Notes: generated by a model from the letters alone, not told the origin. DNA of 64,000 nucleotides from Allobranchiibius huperziae (GCF_013410455.1 NZ_JACCFW010000001.1:698929-762928), one strand, 5' to 3'. Positions 1 through 8,497 are shown, counted from the first letter of the stretch. Program-made: numbers and translations.

Positions 1-45
1 GGTGTACCCGCCGTAGCGTTTGGTCAGGTTCTCGACTGTGATCAT
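1..45 (-). CDS. ABC transporter ATP-binding protein, N-terminal fragment
   Basis: The first 45 bases, read on the minus strand, give MITVENLTKRYGGYT, the classic opening of an ABC transporter ATPase just before its Walker A loop. The rest lies outside the window. The gene is divergent from the sensor kinase and response regulator on the plus strand. In Actinobacteria NarL-type systems often sit beside, and control, such an exporter; that link is inference. Only 15 residues are visible, so the substrate cannot be guessed. Confidence 0.6.
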   Translation of the reverse strand, partial: MITVENLTKRYGGYT

Positions 46-180
46 GACGACCACGCTGCCGAAAGCCGCAGGGGTCGCACATCGGCCGTGCGCATACGGC
101 GTGTGCGACTTCGGTAGGGGGTCGCCGGTCCGTCGGGATGGGATGCTGCGCCACGGAGGGCCCGGGCCCGTGATCCGCCC

Positions 181-193
181 TAGGGTCGGCAGG
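181..193 (+). promoter_or_regulatory. -10 box of a leaderless promoter (sensor kinase)
   Basis: TAGGGT at 181-186 is followed by 7 bases and then GTG at 194. This is the TANNNT-to-start spacing seen repeatedly in this window, and it predicts transcription starting on the first base of the start codon. Confidence 0.55.
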
Positions 194-1393
194 GTGACGA
201 GCGATGTCCGGATCCGGATGCCCCGGTGGTGGAGCGAGACGTGGCGTCTGCTCGCGTCCGCCGTGGTCGGCGCGTTGCTCTGGCTGGCGACGGTGGCCGA
301 CGGCACGACGGCTCACTACCACTTCCACGACTGGTGGCCCTACGTCGATCTCCTCGCGGGAGCGCTGCTCCTGCCGTTGTTGTTGCTGCGCCGCCGCCGG
401 CCGCTCGCAGTCACGCTCGTCCTCATCGCGTCCACGGCGGTGGTGGCCAGCACGGTCGCCGCGGCCGGGATCGCGCTCATCTCCCTCTGTACGCATCGCG
501 TGCGACGAGACATCGTCCTCGCCGGGACCGCCTGGATCGTCACCGGAGTGGTGTTCAGCGCGGTGCACCCCGCGGACACGGGGCTGGGCGAGCGGGTCAC
601 GAATCTCACGACCAGCGTGCTGTCGCTCGCGTTCGCCGTGGCGGTCGGACTGTTCATCGGAGCCCGGCGGGAGCTGGTCGCTCAACTGCACGAACGCGCC
701 GAGACCGCCGAGCGGGAACGGGACCTGCGCGTCGCGCAGGCGCGGGCCGGAGAGCGGGCCCGGATCGCCCGCGAGATGCACGACGTCCTCGCGCACCGGA
801 TCTCGCTGGTCGCGATGCACTCCGGCGCCCTGGCCTACCGCGCGGACCTGCCCCCCGACCAGGTCCGCGAGACCGCGACCCTCATCCAGGAGAACTCCCA
901 CCTGGCACTGACCGAGTTGAGGGAGGTGCTGGGGGTGCTGCGCGATCCGGATCTGGACCAGAGTCAGGTGGCGGCTCCACTGCCCACCCTGGCGCAGTTG
1001 CCCGCGCTCATCGACCACGAACGTGAGGCCGGAGCGTCCATCGAGGCCGACACCGAGGGCGATCTGAGGTCGGTGCCGGAGCCGTTGTCCCGCAACGCTT
1101 TTCGTATTGTGCAGGAGTGTCTGACGAACGCTCGCAAACACTCCCCGACCTCGCAGGTCGCCGTCAGGATCGAGGTGGACAACGGCGCCGGCGTGCACAT
1201 CGAGGTCAGCAACGCGATGGCGACGCCGTCGTCGGGCCGCGGCGCGGATGCGCCGACGCGCTCGGGCCTTGGCCTCATCGGTCTCACCGAGCGCGCGGTG
1301 CTGGCCGGCGGCGAGCTCACCTACGAGGTCGACCGGGCGCACCGTTTCCTGGTCCGCGCGTCGCTGCCGTGGGAGCGTGCCGGCCATGGTTGA
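194..1393 (+). CDS. Two-component sensor histidine kinase, NarL-partner type
   Basis: This 399-residue membrane sensor kinase has an N-terminal half of about four to five hydrophobic helices (roughly residues 13-160). A short linker leads to a HisKA_3 dimerisation domain whose phosphoacceptor is His196 in REMHDVLAHRISL. A C-terminal HATPase domain ends with the SGLGLIGLTERA glycine box. The GTG at 194 is preferred to the far upstream ATG because a -10 box lies 7 bases before it and the protein then begins just ahead of the first membrane helix; ATG 218 is an alternative. The stop overlaps the response regulator gene by 8 bases. The signal sensed is unknown; the divergent ABC ATPase is a plausible target. 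Confidence 0.88.
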   Translation: MTSDVRIRMPRWWSETWRLLASAVVGALLWLATVADGTTAHYHFHDWWPYVDLLAGALLLPLLLLRRRRPLAVTLVLIASTAVVASTVAAAGIALISLCTHRVRRDIVLAGTAWIVTGVVFSAVHPADTGLGERVTNLTTSVLSLAFAVAVGLFIGARRELVAQLHERAETAERERDLRVAQARAGERARIAREMHDVLAHRISLVAMHSGALAYRADLPPDQVRETATLIQENSHLALTELREVLGVLRDPDLDQSQVAAPLPTLAQLPALIDHEREAGASIEADTEGDLRSVPEPLSRNAFRIVQECLTNARKHSPTSQVAVRIEVDNGAGVHIEVSNAMATPSSGRGADAPTRSGLGLIGLTERAVLAGGELTYEVDRAHRFLVRASLPWERAGHG

Positions 1394-2063
1394 GCAGGAT
1401 GTGGGCGGCGTCGAGGTGGTCCTGGTCGACGACGAGGCGCTGGTACGCGCCGGATTGCGGATGATCCTGGGCGGCGCGCCGGACATCACCGTCCTGGCCG
1501 AGGCCGGCGACGGCCTCGAGGCACTCGACGTGGTCGCCCGGCATCGACCGGACGTCGTCCTCATGGACATCCGGATGCCGCGGCTGGACGGGATCAGCGC
1601 GTGCGATCAGATGGTGCGGCGCTACGCCGACGACGTCCGGGTCATCGTCCTCACCACGTTCGACACCGACGACCTGATCCTGCGTGCGCTGCGGGTGGGA
1701 GCCAGCGGGTTCCTGTTGAAGGACACGCCACCGGACCGCCTGGTGCAGGCCGTGCGGGCCGTCGCGGACGGCGAGCCGATGCTGTCGCCGACCATCACGG
1801 CGAGCCTGATGAGCAGGGTCGCCTCCAGCGGCGACGACGACCGCGGGGCCGCGGCACGCCACCGGCTCGATCGGCTCACCGACCGCGAACGGGAGGTGGC
1901 GATCGGGGTGGGGGAGGGTCTGTCCAACGCCCAGATCGGCCGGCAGCTCTATCTGAGCGTGCCTACGGTCAAGGCGCACGTCTCGCGGGTGCTCACCAAG
2001 TTGGAGGCGGCCAACCGCGTCCAGGTCGCGATCACCGTCCACGACGCGCGACAGAGCCGCTGA
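1386..2063 (+). CDS. Response regulator, NarL/LuxR family
   Basis: This 225-residue regulator has a receiver domain followed by a LuxR-type helix-turn-helix. The receiver carries the acidic pair D15-D16, the phosphoacceptor D61 in VVLMDIRMP and the conserved Lys in GFLLKD. The DNA-binding domain shows LTDREREVAIGVGEGLSNAQIG and VSVPTVKAH-like helices (LSVPTVKAHVSRVL). The start ATG at 1386 lies inside the end of the kinase gene, so the two are translationally coupled and form a cognate pair. Targets are unknown; the divergent ABC ATPase gene at the window edge is the obvious candidate. Confidence 0.92.
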   Translation: MVEQDVGGVEVVLVDDEALVRAGLRMILGGAPDITVLAEAGDGLEALDVVARHRPDVVLMDIRMPRLDGISACDQMVRRYADDVRVIVLTTFDTDDLILRALRVGASGFLLKDTPPDRLVQAVRAVADGEPMLSPTITASLMSRVASSGDDDRGAAARHRLDRLTDREREVAIGVGEGLSNAQIGRQLYLSVPTVKAHVSRVLTKLEAANRVQVAITVHDARQSR

Positions 2064-2125
2064 AACCGCGCGGTTCCGGTGCTCGCCGGGGTTCGCGGGG
2101 AACCGGCGGGCCCCCTCGATCGTCA

Positions 2126-2131
2126 TAGGAT
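2126..2131 (+). promoter_or_regulatory. Candidate -10 box for the BI-1 family gene
   Basis: TAGGAT at 2126-2131 would start transcription near 2138 and give a leader of about 46 bases that contains the GGAGG at 2174-2178. No convincing -35 is visible. The GC-rich stretch between the response regulator stop and this box holds only a weak hairpin. Confidence 0.35.
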
Positions 2132-2183
2132 GTGACGCAGGTGTGCGCCGATGGGGCGCACCGTCTCGGCTTCGGAGGAAGCA

Positions 2184-3098
2184 ATGCCCACGAACCCCGT
2201 CTTCTCGCGTTTCAACCGCGAGCTGTCGCAGGGGAAGTACGCCGGGATCGGCCAGCCGCAGTTCGGTCAGCGCGGCCAGGCGACTCCTTACAACCCGCCG
2301 CCCCGCGACCCGTACGGCCCGCCTCCGGGCGGCTACGGCCAGCAGGCGCCGCAGGGATACGCCCCGCAGCCGACCTTCGACAAGCCGGAGCAGGGGTACG
2401 GCTTCCCGCCGGTGACCACCGGCCAGGGTCGTGCGATGACTCTCGACGACGTCTTCGTGCGCACGCTGACGCTCTTCGGTCTCCTGGTCGTCTCGGCCGC
2501 GGTCTCCTGGTTCATCTCACGGGGCGACCAGTCCGTGGGGCTCGCCATCTGGATCGGTGGCATGTTCGTCGGGCTCGGAATCGGGCTGGCCATCGCCTTC
2601 ATGAAGAAGGTCTCGGTGCCGCTGATCCTCACCTACGCCGTGGTGGAGGGGCTCTTCGTCGGAGCGTGCAGCCAGTACTTCAACACGATCTGGCCCGGCG
2701 TGGTCGCCCAGGCCGTGCTCGGCACGGCCTGCGTCTTCGTGGCGATGTTCGCCGGCTGGAAGTTCGGCCTCATCAAGGTAACCGAGCGCAGCCGGAAGAT
2801 CTTCTTCATGGCGCTTGTGGGCTACATGCTCTTCGGGTTGATCAACCTGGTGCTGCAGTTCACCGGTGTGCTCGGCGGCTTCGGGTTCTTCGGGATGGGC
2901 GGCATCGGCATCGCGCTGTGCCTGATCGGCATCGCGCTCGCCGCGTACTCCCTCGCCATCGACTTCGACTCCATCACCCGCGCCGTGCAGGCCGGGCTCC
3001 CCGAGAAGTACTCCTGGCTGATGGCGCACGGTCTGATCGTCACGATCGTCTGGCTCTACCTGGAGCTGCTGCGGCTGCTCGCGCGGATGCGCAACTGA
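2184..3098 (+). CDS. Bax inhibitor-1 / YccA family integral membrane protein
   Basis: This 304-residue protein has a soluble N-terminal tail (about residues 1-75) rich in Pro, Gly, Gln and Tyr (for example PPPRDPYGPPPGGYGQQ). About seven membrane helices with the BI-1-like fold follow. The ATG at 2184 is chosen because GGAGG (2174-2178) lies 5 bases upstream. BI-1 relatives are calcium-leak or stress-related membrane proteins; the role in Actinobacteria is not settled. A 17-bp perfect terminator hairpin follows. In related genomes such a gene is often near the thiolase and cbs genes, as here. Confidence 0.85.
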   Translation: MPTNPVFSRFNRELSQGKYAGIGQPQFGQRGQATPYNPPPRDPYGPPPGGYGQQAPQGYAPQPTFDKPEQGYGFPPVTTGQGRAMTLDDVFVRTLTLFGLLVVSAAVSWFISRGDQSVGLAIWIGGMFVGLGIGLAIAFMKKVSVPLILTYAVVEGLFVGACSQYFNTIWPGVVAQAVLGTACVFVAMFAGWKFGLIKVTERSRKIFFMALVGYMLFGLINLVLQFTGVLGGFGFFGMGGIGIALCLIGIALAAYSLAIDFDSITRAVQAGLPEKYSWLMAHGLIVTIVWLYLELLRLLARMRN

Positions 3099-3116
3099 CG
3101 CCACCCGCACCACGCA

Positions 3117-3156
3117 CAGGGCCGCCGCCCGGGGGATGTCCCGGGCGGCGGCCCTG
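3117..3156 (+). terminator. Strong hairpin terminator after the BI-1 gene
   Basis: A perfect 17-bp inverted repeat (3117-3133 and 3140-3156) encloses the 6-base loop GGATGT, 18 bases after the stop codon. There is no T-run, as is common in high-GC Actinobacteria. Confidence 0.85.
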
Positions 3157-3184
3157 CGTCGTACGTCGGTCGGTGACCCGTCCG

Positions 3185-3197
3185 TAGTCTCGCGGGC
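3185..3197 (+). promoter_or_regulatory. -10 box of a leaderless promoter (DUF1684 gene)
   Basis: TAGTCT at 3185-3190 is followed by 7 bases and ATG at 3198. No Shine-Dalgarno is present, so a leaderless mRNA is expected. Confidence 0.5.
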
Positions 3198-3809
3198 ATG
3201 GACTCGCGCACCGCACTGCAACTGTCGGCCTGGCGTCGCGAGGTGGCCCAGCTCTACGCGCAGGTGCGCGTGAGCGTCGACCCGGCCGAGGGTCACGCAC
3301 GTTGGCGCGCGGGAAGGGAGTCGTTGTTCCTGCACCACCCGCAGAGTCCGTTGGCCGCCGGAGACCCTCTGCGCCGCAGCGGGATCCCGGTGTGGCCCTA
3401 CGACCCGGCTCTGCGGTGGACGCTCCCGCTGGAGCCCGCGGGCGCGCCGCACCAGCTCGCCATCGACTCGGGCGCCGACGGATCGACCAGCCTGAGCCTG
3501 GCCGGGTGGATCACCCTGCCGGACCCGTTCGATGCGCGCGTCGCCGTCTGGTGGCTGGACCAGTACGCCGGCGGCCTTTTCCTGCCGCTACGCGACGGCA
3601 CCGCGGGCAGCACGTCGTACGGCGGCGGACGCTATCTGCTCGACACGGCCAAGGGCGCGGACCTGGGAGGCGCCGGGCAGGAGATGGTCGTGGACCTGAA
3701 CTTCCTCTACCACCCGTCGTGTCGCTACGACGACCGCTGGGTGTGTCCGCTGGCGCCGGCCCAGAACATCATCGAGCAGTCCGTCGAGGCCGGCGAGCGG
3801 ATGCCGTGA
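3198..3809 (+). CDS. DUF1684 family protein
   Basis: This 203-residue soluble protein matches the DUF1684 pattern. It has W-rich central strands, then FLPLRDGTAGSTSYGGGRYL, a DLNFLYHPSCRYDDRWVCPL segment with two Cys, and a closing NIIEQSVEAGE helix. The family is widespread in bacteria but has no established reaction, so none is proposed. The ATG follows a -10 box by 7 bases. The stop codon lies in an 18-bp palindrome shared with the convergent small gene. Confidence 0.8.
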   Translation: MDSRTALQLSAWRREVAQLYAQVRVSVDPAEGHARWRAGRESLFLHHPQSPLAAGDPLRRSGIPVWPYDPALRWTLPLEPAGAPHQLAIDSGADGSTSLSLAGWITLPDPFDARVAVWWLDQYAGGLFLPLRDGTAGSTSYGGGRYLLDTAKGADLGGAGQEMVVDLNFLYHPSCRYDDRWVCPLAPAQNIIEQSVEAGERMP

Positions 3810-3824
3810 GGACGCGCGTCCTCA
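3807..3824. terminator. 18-bp perfect palindrome containing both convergent stop codons
   Basis: TGAGGACGCGCGTCCTCA is a perfect palindrome. Its first three bases are the stop of the DUF1684 gene, and its last three, read on the minus strand, are the stop of the small convergent gene. It could fold as a short hairpin in either transcript; there is no spare sequence for another terminator between the genes. Confidence 0.5.
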
Positions 3825-4121
3825 GGCCAACTGCGCGAGCAACTCGCCGAGCCGTTCGCTGAGGTGGGCGGAGCGGCCGCTCGCGCACGCGTCGAAGACC
3901 GCGACCGACAGCTGGTCGACCGCGGTCGCCGGACCGAGCTCCGGGATGTCCGCCGGGTCCAGTTCCGCGCACCGGGCGGCGAAAGTACGCACCGTGGCGG
4001 ACAGTGCGTCCGCCCGGTCGACCGGCAGCTGACGCCACCGGAGGGTCACCCGCTGCAGGGCGCGCCGGACGTCGTCCGGACGCGGATCCTGCAGCAGGGC
4101 GACACCGCCGGTGCCGGCCAT
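3822..4121 (-). CDS. Small hypothetical protein downstream of thiolase
   Basis: I do not recognise this 99-residue protein. It is predicted soluble and helical, rich in Ala, Arg and Asp, with no Cys pair, signal peptide or membrane segment. The ATG at 4121 is the only good start outside the thiolase reading frame; longer versions would begin inside that gene without a ribosome binding site. It lies 32 bases after the thiolase stop on the same strand, so it is probably the second gene of that operon. Confidence 0.55.
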   Translation of the reverse strand: MAGTGGVALLQDPRPDDVRRALQRVTLRWRQLPVDRADALSATVRTFAARCAELDPADIPELGPATAVDQLSVAVFDACASGRSAHLSERLGELLAQLA

Positions 4122-4153
4122 CGCGACGATCGAGCTGACCGAGATGTCCGAGG

Positions 4154-5377
4154 TCAGGACAGTCGCTCGTAGATGACGGCCATGCCCTGGCCGCCGCCGA
4201 CGCACATGGTCTCCAGGCCGAACGTGCCGTCGACCTCGCGCAGCCCGTTGAGCAGGGTGGTGGTGATCCGGGCTCCGGTCGACCCGAACGGGTGGCCGAG
4301 CGCGATCGCCCCGCCGTGCACGTTGAGCTTGTCGAAGTCCATCTTCAGGTCGTCCGCGGACGGCAGCACCTGAGCGGCGAAGGCCTCGTTGATCTCGTAG
4401 AGGTCCATATCGGCGATGGTCAGGCCGGCGCGGTCCAGCGCCTGCCGTGACGCCTCGACCGGTCCGAGACCCATGATCTCGGGCGACAGCGCCGAGACGC
4501 CGGTGGACACGACGCGGGCCAGCGGGGTCAGGCCGAGCTCCTTGGCCTTGACGTCGCTCATCACGACGACCGCCGCGGCGCCGTCGTTCAGCGGGCAGCA
4601 GTTGCCGGCGGTGACGGTGCCGTTCTCGCGGAAGACCGGCTGCAGTGCCTCCACCTTCTCCAGGGTGACGCCGGCGCGGGGGCCGTCGTCACGGGAGACG
4701 ACGGTGCCGTCGGGAAGCGTGACGGGCGTGATCTCGCGCTCGAAGAAGCCGGAGGCGATCGCGGCCTCGGCACGGTTCTGGCTGCTGACGCCCCACTCGT
4801 CCTGACGGCGGCGGCTGATGCCCCGGGAGCTGGCGACGTTCTCGGCCGTCTGGCCCATCGCGATGTAGATGTCGGGCAGCTGGCCGTCCTCGCGCGGGTC
4901 GTGCCAGGACGCGCCGGTCTTGGCGGTCTGCTCGGTGCGGGCGATCGCGTCGGCGAACTTCGGGTTCTGCCAGTCGGCGGAGGTGCCGCCGGCGCCGGAG
5001 AACGACGCGTAGCGCGACACGCACTCCACGCCGCCGGAGATGAAGACGTCGCCCTCACCGGCGCGGATGGCGTGCGCTGCCATCCGGGTGGTCTGCACGG
5101 AGGAGGCGCAGAAGCGGTTCACTGTGGAGGCGGGGACGTGGTCCAGGCCGGCGAGGACGGCGACGACGCGGGCCATGTTGGCACCGTGCTCGCCCCAGGG
5201 CTCGGCGCAGCCGAGGTAGAAGTCCTCCACCAGCGCGCGGTCCAGGCCGGGCACCTTGTCGAGCGCGGCCAGCACGGCCTGGGTCGCCAGGTCGTCCGGG
5301 CGGATGTCCTTCAGCGATCCCTTGAACGCACGACCGATCGGCGTACGGGCGGTGGAGACGATGACGGCCTCGGGCAT
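4154..5377 (-). CDS. fadA: Acetyl-CoA C-acyltransferase (thiolase)
   Basis: This full-length 407-residue thiolase joins or cleaves acyl-CoA in fatty-acid degradation or acetoacetyl-CoA metabolism. The nucleophile is Cys90 in NRFCASS, the GHP motif His362 in ALGHPFGSTGAR, and the second catalytic Cys392 in CVGGGQGMA. The ATG has AGGAG 7 bases upstream. It is the first of two minus-strand genes and lies beside the SGNH hydrolase gene, the order of M. tuberculosis fadA3-Rv1075c. Chain-length preference cannot be read from sequence, and no hydratase/dehydrogenase partner is nearby. Confidence 0.9.
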   Translation of the reverse strand: MPEAVIVSTARTPIGRAFKGSLKDIRPDDLATQAVLAALDKVPGLDRALVEDFYLGCAEPWGEHGANMARVVAVLAGLDHVPASTVNRFCASSVQTTRMAAHAIRAGEGDVFISGGVECVSRYASFSGAGGTSADWQNPKFADAIARTEQTAKTGASWHDPREDGQLPDIYIAMGQTAENVASSRGISRRRQDEWGVSSQNRAEAAIASGFFEREITPVTLPDGTVVSRDDGPRAGVTLEKVEALQPVFRENGTVTAGNCCPLNDGAAAVVVMSDVKAKELGLTPLARVVSTGVSALSPEIMGLGPVEASRQALDRAGLTIADMDLYEINEAFAAQVLPSADDLKMDFDKLNVHGGAIALGHPFGSTGARITTTLLNGLREVDGTFGLETMCVGGGQGMAVIYERLS

Positions 5378-5486
5378 TGCGGCACTCCTGGATCACTGGG
5401 GGATAGCTGGGGATTGCTCTCATCTGCCCGGCATGACATCGCTCGGACTGAGGGCGATCCTATGCGAGCGGTAACGGTCGACGAAT

Positions 5487-5514
5487 GGCCCCGGTGGCGT
5501 GCTCGCCACGGGCC
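5487..5514 (-). terminator. Hairpin downstream of the SGNH hydrolase gene
   Basis: An imperfect inverted repeat (GGCC..GGTGGC against GCCAC..GGCC, with one bulge) lies 10-37 bases after the stop on the minus strand. It is GC-rich without a T-run. Confidence 0.4.
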
Positions 5515-5523
5515 CAGGACCGC

Positions 5524-6615
5524 TTAGACGTCTGCGGTGTCGACGCTGGACTCGTCCCGCAGGTCGCCGTCCGCGGATCCCGCGTCGGGACCGTCGGCGG
5601 GCGCTCGCGGCTCGTCCTGCGTGTCGGGCAGCGGGGTCCGGTGCCGCCGCAACAGGACCGCCCAGCGGCCCTGCCGACTGCGGGTGTCGCCGCTGACCTC
5701 GGTGCCGGCGACCTCGGTGCCGGGGTCGCGCACGGCGTACGTGGCGGCGACGGAGACCGGGCTGATGCCCTCTCCGCGGCGTACGTCGGGGGTGCGATCG
5801 GTGTCCGCCGACGCGAAGCCGAGGGAGTCCAGGACGCTGGGCAGCAGTGCGGAAGCGGCCCGGGCGTAGCCGGCGGCCGACGGGTGGAAGCGGTCCTTGC
5901 TGAACATGACCTGCGGGGTGCTGCGGAACTCGTGCCCGAGCAGGTCGCCGAGGGAGACCGTGCGGCCGCCGTGCTCGACGACCCCCACGGTCTGGGCCGC
6001 GGCGAGATCGCGGGACCACCGCTGCGCCAGCAGTCGTAGCGGCTGGGGCACCGGCTCGATGACGCCGAGGTCGGGGCAGGTGCCCACCACCACCTGGCAC
6101 CCCGCCTCGCGAAGCGCGACGACGGTCGAGGACAGGTGGCGGACCGAGGTGGAGCGCGCCATCCGCTGGGTGACGTCGTTGGCGCCGACCATGATGATGC
6201 AGACGTCGGGGTGCGGCAGCAGGGCCAGCGCCTGCTCGACCTGGCGGTCCAGGTCGGTGGACACGGCACCCACGACGGCGAAGTTGGTCAGTCGGACGGG
6301 GCGACCGGCGATAGCGGCCAGGGCGGTGGCGTTGATCGCGCCGACGGTCTGGTGCGGTAGGTCCGCGCCGAGGCCCTTCGCCGTGGAGTCGCCGAGCACC
6401 AGCAGGTCCAGCGGCACACCGGGCGCGGAGCCGTAGGTGCCCTGATCATCGGGTGCGCCGTCGAACGGATGCCCGACGATCCGGCGGGCCATCGCCGCCT
6501 CGCCCTTCAGCACCGCCCACCCCGTGACTCCGACGAGTCCCGCGCCGACGGCTCCGATGCCGCCGCCGTACGCCGCGCGCGCCGCGATCTTGCGTGCCCG
6601 TCGTGCTCTACCCAT
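5524..6615 (-). CDS. SGNH/GDSL hydrolase, membrane-anchored
   Basis: This 363-residue protein carries the four SGNH blocks: the nucleophile Ser in VLGDSTAKGLGA, an Asn block in VGANDVTQ, and the Asp/His pair in DRFHPSAAGYA. The family cleaves ester bonds in lipids or acylated sugars. A hydrophobic helix near residues 15-37 suggests an uncleaved membrane anchor, and the last 60 residues are acidic and look disordered. ATG 6615 is chosen over the longer reading because a GAGGAGG sequence lies about 11 bases upstream. The gene is divergent from cbs, as in M. tuberculosis Rv1075c. The substrate is unknown. Confidence 0.8.
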   Translation of the reverse strand: MGRARRARKIAARAAYGGGIGAVGAGLVGVTGWAVLKGEAAMARRIVGHPFDGAPDDQGTYGSAPGVPLDLLVLGDSTAKGLGADLPHQTVGAINATALAAIAGRPVRLTNFAVVGAVSTDLDRQVEQALALLPHPDVCIIMVGANDVTQRMARSTSVRHLSSTVVALREAGCQVVVGTCPDLGVIEPVPQPLRLLAQRWSRDLAAAQTVGVVEHGGRTVSLGDLLGHEFRSTPQVMFSKDRFHPSAAGYARAASALLPSVLDSLGFASADTDRTPDVRRGEGISPVSVAATYAVRDPGTEVAGTEVSGDTRSRQGRWAVLLRRHRTPLPDTQDEPRAPADGPDAGSADGDLRDESSVDTADV

Positions 6616-6734
6616 GTCGGTGCTGACCTCCTCTCGCGCGAACCGCGGACAGGTGCCCCTGCCCTGACCTGATCGTCTCATCCAGGGCGGGGACTGGGAC
6701 GTCGTGGGCTGAATACGCCTGCGACCATGGAGGC

Positions 6735-8111
6735 ATGAAATACGCCGAGCACATCGCCGACCTCGTAGGGGAGACCCCCCTGGTCAAGTTGAACCGTGTC
6801 ACCGAGGGCATCGCCGCCACGGTGCTCGCCAAGGTGGAGTACCTGAACCCGGGGGGATCGGTGAAGGACCGGATCGCCTTGCGGATGGTCGAGGCGGCGG
6901 AGGCGTCGGGCGCACTGCTCCCCGGCGGGACGATCGTGGAGCCGACGTCCGGCAACACCGGGGTCGGCCTGGCGCTGGTGGCACAGCGCAATGGGTACCA
7001 GTGCATCTTCGTGTGCCCGGACAAGGTCGGTGAGGACAAGCGTGCGGTGCTGCGCGCGTACGGCGCGAAGGTCGTCGTGACGCCCACCTCGGTCCCGCCG
7101 GACCACGCGGACAGCTACTACTCGGTCTCGGACCGGATCGCGGCAGAGACCCCGGGCGGCTGGAAGCCGGACCAGTACTCCAACCCCGAGGGACCCAACT
7201 CGCACTACAGGTCCACTGGTCCGGAGATCTGGAGGGACACCGACGGTGCGTTGACGTCGTTCGTCACCGGCATCGGCACCGGCGGGACGATCACCGGCAC
7301 CGGTCGCTACCTGCGCGAGGTCTCCGCGGACCGGGACGGCGGACGGGTGCGGATCATCGGCGCGGACCCCGAGGGGTCGGTCTACTCCGGAGGCACCGGC
7401 CGCCCCTACCTGGTGGAGGGCGTGGGTGAGGACATGTGGCCCGCGGCGTACGACCCGAGCGTGGTCGATGAGGTCATCCCGGTCTCCGACGCGGAGTCGT
7501 TCGCGATGACCCGTCGGCTGGCCCGCGAGGAGGGGCTGCTCGTGGGTGGCTCGTGCGGCATGGCCGTGGTCGCCGCGCTGCGGCACGCGGCGACGCTGCC
7601 GGCGGAGGCGACCGTCGTGGTGCTCCTGCCGGACTCCGGACGCGGCTACATGGGCAAGATCTTCGACGACGAATGGATGGCGTCGTACGGCTTCCTGCGC
7701 GAGCACACCGAGCGCACGGCCGGGGAGCTGCTGAAGCGCAAGGCGGGGGACATGCCGGCGCTGGTGCACACCCACCCCAGCGAGACGGTCCGCGACGCGA
7801 TCTCGATCCTGCAGGAGTTCGGCGTCTCCCAGATGCCCGTGGTGAACGCGGAGCCGCCGGTGATGGCCGGCGAGGTGGCGGGCTCGGTGAGCGAGCGCTC
7901 CCTGCTCGACGCCCTCTACGCGGGGAAGGCGAGCCTGACCGATTCCGTGGGCAGCCACATGGACGAGCCGCTGCCGCTGATCGGCGCCGGGGAGCCGGTT
8001 TCGGAGGTCCGTGCGGCCCTCAGCGGCACCGACGCGGTGATGATCGTGCGGAACGGCAAACCGACCGGCGTCCTGACGCGGGCGGACCTGCTCGGCGAGT
8101 TCGCTGAATGA
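6735..8111 (+). CDS. cbs: Cystathionine beta-synthase
   Basis: This 458-residue PLP enzyme condenses serine with homocysteine to cystathionine, the first step of reverse transsulfuration. Lys44 in GGSVKDR is the PLP Schiff-base lysine; TSGNTGVGLA and GTGGTITGTGRYL bind cofactor. Two CBS domains fill residues about 335-458, as in regulatory forms. GGAGG lies only one base from the ATG, too close to work as a normal ribosome site, while GACCAT ends 6 bases upstream, so a leaderless start is possible. The partner gene metB lies 38 kb to the right rather than adjacent. A terminator begins right after the stop. Confidence 0.92.
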   Translation: MKYAEHIADLVGETPLVKLNRVTEGIAATVLAKVEYLNPGGSVKDRIALRMVEAAEASGALLPGGTIVEPTSGNTGVGLALVAQRNGYQCIFVCPDKVGEDKRAVLRAYGAKVVVTPTSVPPDHADSYYSVSDRIAAETPGGWKPDQYSNPEGPNSHYRSTGPEIWRDTDGALTSFVTGIGTGGTITGTGRYLREVSADRDGGRVRIIGADPEGSVYSGGTGRPYLVEGVGEDMWPAAYDPSVVDEVIPVSDAESFAMTRRLAREEGLLVGGSCGMAVVAALRHAATLPAEATVVVLLPDSGRGYMGKIFDDEWMASYGFLREHTERTAGELLKRKAGDMPALVHTHPSETVRDAISILQEFGVSQMPVVNAEPPVMAGEVAGSVSERSLLDALYAGKASLTDSVGSHMDEPLPLIGAGEPVSEVRAALSGTDAVMIVRNGKPTGVLTRADLLGEFAE

Positions 8112-8112
8112 G

Positions 8113-8143
8113 CCCAATTCCCTGTGCTCGCAGGGAATTTGGG
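8113..8143 (+). terminator. Terminator after cbs
   Basis: CCCAATTCCCTG (8113-8124) pairs with CAGGGAATTTGGG (8131-8143) around the loop TGCTCG, with one unpaired T. It closes the cbs transcript just before the rrn promoters. Confidence 0.7.
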
Positions 8144-8160
8144 TCGGCGCGGGGCTCGAT

Positions 8161-8190
8161 TTGCACACCGCGCGGAACGTGCCGTACTGT
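8161..8190 (+). promoter_or_regulatory. Candidate rrn promoter P1
   Basis: TTGCAC (8161-8166) and TACTGT (8185-8190) are separated by 18 bases, about 300 bases before the 16S 5' end. Confidence 0.5.
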
Positions 8191-8226
8191 TCCTCAGGTC
8201 AGCGCGAAACGGGCTGGCGGATCCGG

Positions 8227-8257
8227 TTGGACGGGGCCACGCAGGCCCTGCTAACCT
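8227..8257 (+). promoter_or_regulatory. Candidate rrn promoter P2
   Basis: TTGGAC (8227-8232) and TAACCT (8252-8257) are separated by 19 bases. Tandem promoters are usual for rRNA operons. Confidence 0.45.
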
Positions 8258-8392
8258 GGACCTTGTTCGGAGCCAAGTGCGCGAGGACCTCGGTCTGACG
8301 CCCAAGAGCCGAACAGAACCTGAGGATGACAGTTCCGGTCGATCGTCGCATTGCCGGCGGCTGACCGGATGCCTGATCGTTTCTTGATAACT

Positions 8393-8406
8393 CAACAGCG
8401 TGTCGA
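8393..8406 (+). ncRNA. 5' arm of the pre-16S processing stem
   Basis: CAACAGCGTGTCGA is exactly complementary to 10207-10220 in the spacer behind 16S. Pairing of these two arms would loop out the whole 16S, the usual RNase III substrate. Confidence 0.7.
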
Positions 8407-8497
8407 GTGATTGATGCCAGATTTTTTGTTTGGTTGATGTTGACGAAGTTTTATCTTCTGTTGATTTCAGCTGGGATTGGATTTTGCAGAATAGTTT

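Larger units (their letters stand above)
8144..8497 (+). other. rRNA operon promoter and leader region
   Basis: This 354-base gene-free stretch holds two candidate promoters, a 14-base arm of the 16S processing stem (8393-8406) and an antitermination BoxA-like segment around 8381-8402 (TTCTTGATAACTCAACAGCG). It becomes T-rich just before the 16S. No protein gene is supported. Confidence 0.65.
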
